This document shows, piece by piece, positions 56,611-64,000 of a stretch of 64,000 nt of DNA. The stretch covers positions 1 to 64,000 of the forward strand of contig JAVTVY010018721.1 in assembly GCA_036873755.1 (NCBI GenBank). Reading direction: 5' to 3'. The stretch comes from Hanleya hanleyi. Lineage: Eukaryota; Mollusca; Polyplacophora; Lepidopleurida; Hanleyidae. The notes beneath the pieces were generated by a model. That model ran no database searches, was not told the origin of the DNA, and was given only the letters and a program-made list of their open reading frames with translations. The translations under genes were made by a program, and so were the position numbers. The first letter of the stretch is position 1, and each line of letters starts with the position of its first letter.

Positions 56611-56916
56611 AACCCGGCTGTAAGATGGAGACCCGGATGCAAAACCACAGTACTCGGATGGAAGACGGAGGAACGACGGGAAAACCTCACTTGCAAACCC
56701 GGATGTTGACAAGATCCCGGATGTAAAATCCACAGCCCACACATACACACACACACACACACTCGCGCAGTGCGCCTCAGTCGTACACCAGTACACCAGT
56801 ACACCAGTCTCGATCCTCGACCTGGGGTAGAGTGTGCTAAAAATAGATTACCAGCTAGCGTGCTATGAAAGGGAAGCGGCCTGGCCATTTCATCAGACAC
56901 TCTGTCAACCACCAAG

Positions 56917-57831
56917 ATGTTCACTTGTACTACTTGCTCGAAATCATCCACTCGTCTGCACGACTTGCGCCGCCATGAGGCTACCAAGCACGAAGGAACC
57001 GCCCGGTATAGCTGTACGATATGTACACTGTCGTTTCAGCGCCCGGATCATTTACAGCGCCACACACGTGCACGCCATGAAGTACCCAAGCGTCCATGCG
57101 AAGAATGTGGTCGGCTTTTCAAACTGACCAGTCAGTTGCTGCGACACCAACGCACACGACACCCTGTTCCGCAGCCACGTTTGCAGGTAGAAGAGCCCGT
57201 AGGCACCAATATCGAGACAGGGGGAACTCCCACCCATCGCACGAGGGCCGATGATGATGTCGCCCTAATTCAACAGTCAAATTCCGACGACAAGACCTTG
57301 GGCCAGATTTTGTACGACGTGGAGGGCAAAGTACACTTGGTGGATGAACCCATAAATGTTCCTAGCGATCTGTTACACGAAGACTATCCAGTGAGTGACA
57401 TCTATCGGCGCCATTGGCCCATGATCCGGCACTGTTTCTACCGTCATCGCCCTATTCAAGATATCTACAATTTCCGACTGACCGACCTCGCCCGTCTACG
57501 CAGCTACGTGGAAGCCATCTTCAACGATCAAACTACGGCCTTCAAGTTGAATCTGGCGTTTGGTTATGTGCTGCAGCATAAGGACACAGACCAAGCCCGA
57601 TATTTTTACCCGAGCAGTAACATCCGGGTATTTGACCAACCGTTTACCATCATTAACCGGGCGTCGCTAGAGGCGATGCTGGAGAAACTGGACACCGTGG
57701 ATCCCTTGGAATGGGCCCAACAACAACGCCCCAACACACAATGGGTCGTAGAGAGGGTGACCAATGTCACGTTTTTCGTTACCAAGCTGACCGACCACCC
57801 CCATCGGCTGAATGCTTCACTCATGCACTGA
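56917..57831 (+). CDS. zfC3: three-finger C2H2 protein, type 1, full-length ORF (304 aa)
   Basis: Mirror partner of zfC2 with the same length and few changes. In finger 1 the core hydrophobic position is Ser (CTTCSKSSTRLH) where all relatives have Phe, so folding of this finger may be impaired. The promoter box reads TATGAAA (56874-56880) instead of TATAAAA. The linker, domain (EEPVGTNIETGG, AIFNDQTTAFKLNLAFGY, NVTFFVTKLTD) and LNASLMH end match zfC2. The frame is open, but expression and finger-1 function are doubtful. Confidence 0.8.
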   Translation: MFTCTTCSKSSTRLHDLRRHEATKHEGTARYSCTICTLSFQRPDHLQRHTRARHEVPKRPCEECGRLFKLTSQLLRHQRTRHPVPQPRLQVEEPVGTNIETGGTPTHRTRADDDVALIQQSNSDDKTLGQILYDVEGKVHLVDEPINVPSDLLHEDYPVSDIYRRHWPMIRHCFYRHRPIQDIYNFRLTDLARLRSYVEAIFNDQTTAFKLNLAFGYVLQHKDTDQARYFYPSSNIRVFDQPFTIINRASLEAMLEKLDTVDPLEWAQQQRPNTQWVVERVTNVTFFVTKLTDHPHRLNASLMH

Positions 57832-58411
57832 TGAATACCATAACATGCCGTACATTCTATATGTCTACATGCTGATCGTTGACGGCGTCAACGCCAGGCG
57901 GTGGTGGTGGTGATGGTGTGAGGATAATAAAACGTGTATTACGCAATATGCCTGTAGTTGTTGATGTCTCTTGGTTGTGATTATTTTGAATGGGTCTGAG
58001 CATATTGATGCGATGAGAGAAAGTTTTCGAAGAGAACGTAATTCTACATTGTGCGCTAATGGGCACAAACACAAACACACACACGCGCGCAATGCGGCTC
58101 ATGAAAAACACGGATGTAAGATGAGGACACGGGTGTAAAACCACAGTACCCAGATGGAAGACGGAGGAACGATGGAAAAACCCCACTGGGAAACCCAGAT
58201 GTTGACAAGATCCCGGATGTAAAATCCACTGCACACACACACACACACACAAAAACACACACACGCAATGCGGCTCAGTCGTACACCAGTACATCTCGGC
58301 CCTCGATTTGGGGATAGTTGAACTGAGTGTGCTAAAAATAGATCACCAGCTAGCGTGCTATAAAAGGGAAGCGGCCTGGCTGTTTCATCTGACACTCTGT
58401 CAACCACCAAG
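57832..58411 (+). other. zfC3 3' region and zfC4 promoter
   Basis: AATAAAACGTG near 57926 is the likely polyA signal of zfC3. CA runs lie near 58225-58265. CTAAAAATAG (about 58332) and TATAAAAG (about 58360) form the zfC4 promoter. The block mirrors 54.6-55.18 kb. Confidence 0.6.
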
Positions 58412-59310
58412 ATGTTCACTTGCACAACTTCTGCACGACTTGCACCGCCACAAGGCGTCCACGCACAACGATGCACGGTATACTTGCATAACCTGCGCAC
58501 GGTCATTTAATCGGAAGGATCCTTTACTGCGCCACGAACGCTCATTCCACGAGGGCGCGACGGAACACTAAGGATTGTGGTCATCTCTTCAAAGGACGCA
58601 GTCAGTTAAGACGGCATCAGCGTTTGATTCATGCCCCGTCTCTACGGTTTGGGCGACAAATTCCCACTAAAGAGGCACCCAGGAGGGTCGGACCCCGTGA
58701 AGATGAGCCCGGGGAGACGAACGCCACTGGTGATGCGATCACAGAGAGCCCGCCTGTACCCACAGTTCAGAAGAGCCTGGATATCCAGCCGGACCCCACC
58801 GTTACGGTTTCGAGTCATACGCCTGACAACATCGAACATTTTCTGGACGAGCCCATAAATGTTCCTACCGATATCTTACAGGACGCCCATCCAGTGAGTG
58901 ACATCTATCGGCGCCATTGGTCCATGATACGGCACTGTTTCAACCGTCATCGCCCTATTCAAGATATCTACAATTTCCGACTGACCGACCTCGCCCGTCT
59001 ACGTAGCTACGTGGAAGCCATCTTCAACGACCAAACTACGGCCTTCAAATTGAATATGACGTTTGGTTATGTGCTGCAGCATAAGGAGACAGTCCAAGTC
59101 CGATACTTTTACCCGAGCAGTAACATCCAGGTATTTGACCAACCGTTTACCATCATTAACCGGGTGTCGCTAGAGACGATGCTGGAGAAACTGGACACCG
59201 TGGATCCCTTGGAATGGGCCCAACAACAACGCCCCAACACCAAGTGGACAGTGGAGAGGGTGACCAATGTTACGTTTTTCGTTACCAAGCTGACCGACCC
59301 CCTCGGCTGA
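58412..59310 (+). pseudogene. zfC4: type-2 zinc-finger gene, N-terminus broken, domain intact
   Basis: Bases encoding the middle of finger 1 are missing right after MFTCTT, and the two-base lesion seen in zfC1 gives a TAA near 58569. From 58624 the linker and whole C-terminal domain are open to 59310 (AIFNDQTTAFKLN, NVTFFVTKLTDPLG), 228 codons. A domain-only product from the Met at 58624 is possible but unsupported. Confidence 0.85.
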
Positions 59311-59724
59311 ATGCGTCACCCGTGAACTGATGAATACCATAACATGCCGTACATACTCTATATGTCTACATGCTGATCGTTGACTTGAGCTCAGTAAACA
59401 CTTGTACCTAATGTGACGGTGCGTTAAAAAATAAAACATGGTGTTTGATATTTCAATTTGTTTTGCTGTGAACACACTAAACATGCCCAGGGCGGCTCCC
59501 CCAGCCTGGGTATGATGTAACATTGGAGATAATAAACTGTATGAACATTGCTGAACTTGCTGTTATTCACGACAACGGCTATCCGAATATTTGAATTTGT
59601 TTTGCTGTGAACACACTAAACATGCCCAGGGCGGCTCCCACAGCCTGGGTATGATGTATCATTGGAGATAATAAACTGTATGAACATTGCAGAACTTGTT
59701 GTTATTCACGACAACGGCTATCCG
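59311..59724 (+). terminator. Duplicated 3' module after zfC4
   Basis: The GGCTCCCCCAGCCTGGGTATG hairpin (first 20 bases) and AATAAACTGTATGAAC occur at about 59492-59545, and again at about 59632-59690 after a partial repeat of the module (TTGTTTTGCTGTGAACACAC twice). The left arm has one copy. Confidence 0.55.
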
Positions 59725-60690
59725 ATTGTATAATACAGAACATATATTGTATAATACAGGACATATATGGTACAATACAGGACAGATATGGTATAATACA
59801 GCACATATTTGGTATAATACAGGACATATACTGTATAATACAGGACAGATTTGGTATAATACAGAACATATATTGCATAATACAGTACAGATTTGGTATA
59901 ATACGGGACAGATACTGTATAATACAGCACAAATTTGGTATAATACAGAACATATATTGTATAATACAGGACAAATATGGTACAAAACAGACAGATTTGG
60001 TATAATACAGGACAGATATTGTATAACACAGGACAGATATTGCATAATACAGCACAGATATGGTATAATTCAGGACAGATATGGTATAATACAGCACAGA
60101 TATGGTATAATAGAGGGCAAATATTGTATGATACAGCACAGATTTGGTATAATACAGGACATATATGGTACAATACAGGACAGATGGTATAATGCAGCAC
60201 AGATATGGTATAATAGAGAAATTTTGTATAATACAGAGCAGATATGGTATAATACAGGACATATATGGTACAATACAGGACAGATACTGTATAATACAGG
60301 ACAGATTTGGTATAATACAGAACATATATTGCAGAATACTGGACAGATATTGTATAATACAGGACAGATATTGTATAATACAGCATAGATATGGTATAAC
60401 ACAGGACAGATATTGTATGATACTGCACAGATTTGGTATAATACAGCACAGATTTGGTGTAATACAGGACAGATACTGTAAAATACAGGGCAGATTTGGT
60501 ATAATACAGGACATATTTGGTATAATAGAGGACAAATATGGTACAATACAGGACAGATTTGGTATAATACAGGACAGATATTGTATAACATAGGACAGGT
60601 ATGGTATAATACAGGACATATATGGTATAATGCAGGACAGATGTGGTATAACACAACAAAGATATGGTATAATGCGTGACAGATATGGAT
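59725..60690. repeat. 21-bp satellite, right arm
   Basis: About 45 inverted units (GGTATAATACAGGACAGATAT), mirroring 52563-53400. A few one- or two-base indels break the seven-codon phase. Confidence 0.9.
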
Positions 60691-62646
60691 GGTCCATCTC
60701 TACACCAAATACCTTCCTTCACTGCCCCAAAATGCCCACTTTCTACTACTGATGACGTCACCGATGATGTCACAGATGACGTGAACATCCCGCAAATCTG
60801 GATGTACACCCCGAGAGCTACAAGATAACACCTCCCACGACACAATCGGACCCAGGATGGTCCATCTCGACACCAAATACCTTCCTGCACTGCCTCAAAA
60901 TGGCAACTTGACTTACTACAACCAACTGCGCATGCGCAGATTGACGCGACTTGCATTTTGAAAACACGCCTTTCTGACTCTACTCCACACAAGCTTCACT
61001 TTGACACCTTCCACGATCCATTCGGACCAATCGCGGATGCTCCTCCACGAGAGCTTAAAAACAAGACCTCATTCGACACCATAGGATCATTAGGGGCTCA
61101 CCTAGACCCCAAAACGTCCACCCCGTATGGGCCTATACCCCATAGCCATGCAGTATAGGCCTATGGGCTTACCCAGGCCTCGGTGAACTTTTTCCAAAAA
61201 TTTCACCGTTTCGCTTCGAAACCCTTCCCATCGTGTTCTAAATGACGAGACGTGAAAAACAAATCCAAACAATCCATATCACAATGAACGTGTGTGAATT
61301 TCCGAGGTTGAACCTATACCCCCATATAGCCAGTATGGGACTATATGGGCTTTATGGAACTTTTCCAAAAATTTCACCGTTGCGCTCCGAGACCCTTCCC
61401 ATCGTGTTCTAAATGACGAGACGTGAAAAACAAATCCAACCAACCCATATCACAATGAACGTGTGTGAATTTTCCAGGTTGAACCTATACCCCCATATAG
61501 CCAGTATGGAGCTATATGAGCCTATATACAGACCTCGGTGACTTTTCCCCAAAATTTCACCGATTCGCTCCGGGACCCCTCCCATTGTGTTTTTCTCGGC
61601 GAGACGAGAAAAACGAGACCCCACAACCCATAGTAACACCCACAAAAAAATTTGACCACCCCTCCCTCCATATAGCCAGTATGAGCCTATATACAGACCT
61701 CGGTGACTTTTCCCAAAAATTTCACCGATTCGCTCCGGGACCCCTCCCATTGTGTTTTTCTTGGCGAGACGAGAAAAACGAGACCCCACAACCCATAGTA
61801 ACACCCACATAAAAAAATTGACCACCCCTCCCCCCATATAGCCAGTATGAGCCTATATACACACCTCGGTGACTTTTCCCAACAATTTCACCGATTCGCT
61901 CCGGGACCCCTTACATTGTGTTTTTCTCGGCGAGACCAGAAAAACGAGACCCCACAACCCATAGTAAAGCAAACGAAAAAATTTGACCATCTCCATACCC
62001 CATACAGGCATTTTCCCTTATATTATATAATACAGACCCCTATTGTAGGGCTAAAGTCCGTGTTTCGCTTTTTATATTTTCGGAAAAAAATCCTAATTTT
62101 ACATGCACCCACCCCATTGACTTGATAGGCATACCCCGATAAGCCCGGGGACCGATATTAGCCCTTTTGGCTAGAGTTGATAGGGGTTTTCCCTATTTTA
62201 GGGGTAAAGTCCGTGTTTCGCTTTTTATATTTTCGGAAAAAAATCCTAATTTTACATGCACCCACCCATGACTGAATGGCCCTCGAGGAGCGCTTCACTT
62301 TGACACCTCACTCGACCCATTCGGTCCACTAGGGACCCACCCCGGTCACGAAACGTCTATTCCCATACTCTTTTTTAGGCATTCCCAGCATACATTAACA
62401 TTGGAAGTCACTTGGTTGACATGGGACTACTTTCTGTCCGCGGAAGTGACGGCATCACCACCAGACCGCGGAGGAATACAAAGGTTAAAGGTTGCCGGAA
62501 CTACTTTTGACCTCCACGTGACCTTGAGCTGGTGGCGCCCCCTGGCGCAAGACGATGTGGCGCCCCCTATACTTTAACCTGGAAAAAAGGGCACCAAGAG
62601 TTACCTTCCTGGAAAATAAGGCCTGTGCGGGTTGTTATATACTAAT
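60691..62646. repeat. GP-C right-arm CRE/NRF1 block, 165-bp repeats and tip
   Basis: CRE pair near 60755 (one site decayed to TGATGTCA), NRF1 palindrome near 60927, three 165-bp units (about 61510-61980), inward TATA blocks near 62070 and 62220 (minus strand), and about 0.45 kb of tip (62.13-62.58 kb) that the left arm lacks. Confidence 0.75.
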
Positions 62647-62652
62647 AGTGAC
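62647..62652. other. Target-site duplication of GP-C, right copy (AGTGAC)
   Basis: Identical to 48930-48935. Confidence 0.8.
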
Positions 62653-63639
62653 TCAGAAAAGAGTCTCATGATTCTCGATTAAACGCTAGTTGTGACGTCA
62701 CACTATTGTTAAAGGTGTACATTATTTTTCACGAATATACAGCAAGTGTACATTCTTTTTCACGAATGTACAGCAAGTGTACATTCTTTTTCTGGAGAGA
62801 AACACGTCCGTCAGGTAACGCATGTAAGAAGACACGGACGACTAGTAAATGGGACAATAGATTACTCGATGTCGGTCTCCTGAAATGTACAAATGACCAA
62901 CCCAAACAGCACTGCAACAAGCGAATTGGACTTATTCAATTCAGCCGGAACTAACAGGTGGAATTAAGTAATGTTCTGTAGGAAAACAAAGTAGACGAGC
63001 AAAAAAACACAACCCAGAAAGATACCATGCCGAATACAATGTAATAAATGTGCAAATTGCATATACATCTAGGAATGGCATAAACCTTTAACTCCGAAAA
63101 GTGTTCTATTTATGTTAACGTTTATTGTGACATGTGGAATACGGGTATCGAAAGAGTCGTCCAGTCGCGGGCTGTAGTTTCTCTAAATTCGGCCGCGATT
63201 TCTTCTTGTGAGCGTTACACTACATGCCTTCTGATATACATACATTAGAAGACCGACTGCCTCAAATACAGGTCTAATCTGTGGTTGTCGCCTGCTAGGC
63301 GTTGATTGCAGACTAAGCAGTCAAAATATGACGCGTCTATACATCGTAACACATTAATTTTCTGCCGTACGTATATGTGTGGGTACAAGTGAAATGTGTA
63401 CCGGTAAAGGTGAATTCCTGTCAGATATTCCGTTAATTATGGGCCTGGTATGAGATCATGCGTATCGACATATGGATATGTAATTTGTATGTCTGCATGT
63501 TTTGCTTCATATGCGTTTCACGTATTGTAGATTGTGATACGTATATATCAATTACATATATTTTTTTGGTTACAAATCTTTGTAACGATAACGTGAGAGT
63601 TTCGGACCAGTCAAACGGGTTGTGGAAGTTTTGTTTCGT
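62653..63639. other. Intergenic; short 31-bp tandem repeat at 62712-62790
   Basis: AGTGTACATTCTTTTTCACG and ATACAGCA-type ends repeat two to three times. The remainder shows no recognised gene. Confidence 0.45.
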
Positions 63640-63914
63640 GTGCAAATGTGTTGTTTGTCCTGAAACAACCATGATGTGTTACACAATACGGCCATTGTGT
63701 AAGATTTTTATCGCCATTGACATCGGGGAACGATTTTTCTGTGTTGAGTAGATAAACAGCAGCCCAGGTAGGCGTATGCGTAAATTCCTTCCCATGTGAT
63801 GGACTGTCCATCATGTAGGACGCCGTCAATCGGGCCCAGTGTGCGTACTTGGCCCTTTGCAGTTCTTGTTCGAATGGTTCCAGACATGTAATTACCTGGG
63901 CCTATATCATGGCA
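63640..63914 (-). pseudogene. Kringle-like exon or fragment, frameshifted
   Basis: One minus-strand frame gives CHDIGPGNYMSGTIRTRTAK, like the start of a kringle (C-x4-G-x-x-Y-x-G-T-x-x-x-T-x-x-G). The next frame continues with SPSHGKEFTHTP and FPDVNGDKN-L-QWPYCVT, like the kringle middle (S-P-H ... N-P-D-G-D ... P-W-C-Y). The join needs a one-base shift near 63840, and expected cysteines of the C-x-N-P-D-G-D motif are missing. A decayed kringle exon is the best reading; a chance resemblance is possible. Confidence 0.4.
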
Positions 63915-64000
63915 ATTTGTTCGGTTTGGCATAGCTCATTTCATTCTTCGTGTAAGACGAAGAAGTAAATACATTATCGTCGGACTAACGTTTAAGTCGG

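Larger units (their letters stand above)
48936..62646. mobile_element. GP-C: complete 13.7-kb giant palindromic element
   Basis: The left end AGTAGTAAAAAACAACC and the inverse of the right end ATTAGTATATAACAACC match at 14 of 17 positions. The match continues through TGCACAGGCCTTATTTTCC and ACTCTTGGTGCCC. AGTGAC flanks both ends (48930-48935, 62647-62652). The arms meet at about 56500. Each arm holds a tip, a 165-bp repeat block, an NRF1/CRE segment, a 21-bp satellite and two outward zinc-finger genes. The left arm has a 1.98-kb tandem duplication, and about 0.45 kb of its tip is missing. No polymerase or integrase gene is present. Confidence 0.88.

Noticed and set aside
59702..60992. Long minus-strand ORFs (331 and 424 codons) and similar plus-strand ORFs over the satellites
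   Set aside because: They are translations of a 21-bp tandem repeat with a seven-codon period, open in several frames on both strands at once, with no start context or domain.

Overview
The window is eukaryotic (metazoan) genomic DNA. It has spliced coding exons with GT/AG borders, TATA-box promoters 20-30 nt upstream of short leaders, AATAAA signals, LINE and SINE-like repeats and many foldback transposons. The species cannot be read from the sequence. A SINE-like repeat typical in style of molluscs, an acid-lipase gene and a kringle-like exon suggest a marine invertebrate, perhaps a lophotrochozoan; this is inference.

Conventional genes are few. A secreted acid (gastric/lysosomal-type) lipase lies on the minus strand, with four exons at 33711-33857, 30870-30975, 11064-11274 and 7499-7742. 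Together they give 236 codons in perfect phase, and the 3' exons are outside the window. Other coding traces are a 5'-truncated LINE reverse transcriptase (44655-45855), a degenerate kringle-like exon (near 63.7-63.9 kb), and a small TTAA-flanked DNA transposon (11860-13605) with THAP-domain and P2RX7-like fragments.

The dominant feature is a family of giant, nearly palindromic mobile elements, called GP here. GP-B (18306-29916, 11.6 kb) and GP-C (48936-62646, 13.7 kb) are seen whole. GP-A (1-6470) shows only its right arm. Ends read AGTAGTATA... or close variants, and GP-B and GP-C are flanked by perfect 6-bp target-site duplications (CATGTG, AGTGAC). Each whole element is two 5.5-7.6 kb inverted arms meeting at a hairpin. 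Each arm carries, from centre to tip: two C2H2 zinc-finger genes transcribed outward, an A/C-rich or 21-bp satellite region, 176-bp-type repeats with paired CRE sites (TGACGTCA), about 151-bp repeats with NRF1-type palindromes (GCGCATGCGC), and a conserved tip.

All ten GP zinc-finger copies combine N-terminal C2H2 fingers with the same C-terminal domain of about 150 residues. That domain reminds me of the region upstream of protein-primed PolB in Polinton/Maverick-type elements. Three copies have full-length ORFs (1266-2189, 55187-56101, 56917-57831); the rest carry frameshifts, stops or deletions. A related one-finger gene in a solo arm-like block (41990-44305) has a different body. The 6-bp duplications, AG-type ends and long inverted repeats fit non-autonomous Polinton-like elements, but no polymerase, integrase, ATPase or capsid gene is present.

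Region by region: 1-6470 GP-A right arm; 6471-11859 lipase introns and exons 4 and 3 with foldbacks; 11860-18305 Kolobok-like element, foldbacks and a host tandem repeat; 18306-29916 GP-B inside lipase intron 2; 29917-33857 rest of the lipase 5' end; 33858-40385 intergenic with foldbacks; 40386-44650 nested inverted repeats and the solo GP arm; 44655-45855 LINE; 45856-48935 intergenic with a perfect 98-bp palindrome; 48936-62646 GP-C; 62647-64000 intergenic plus a kringle-like fragment.
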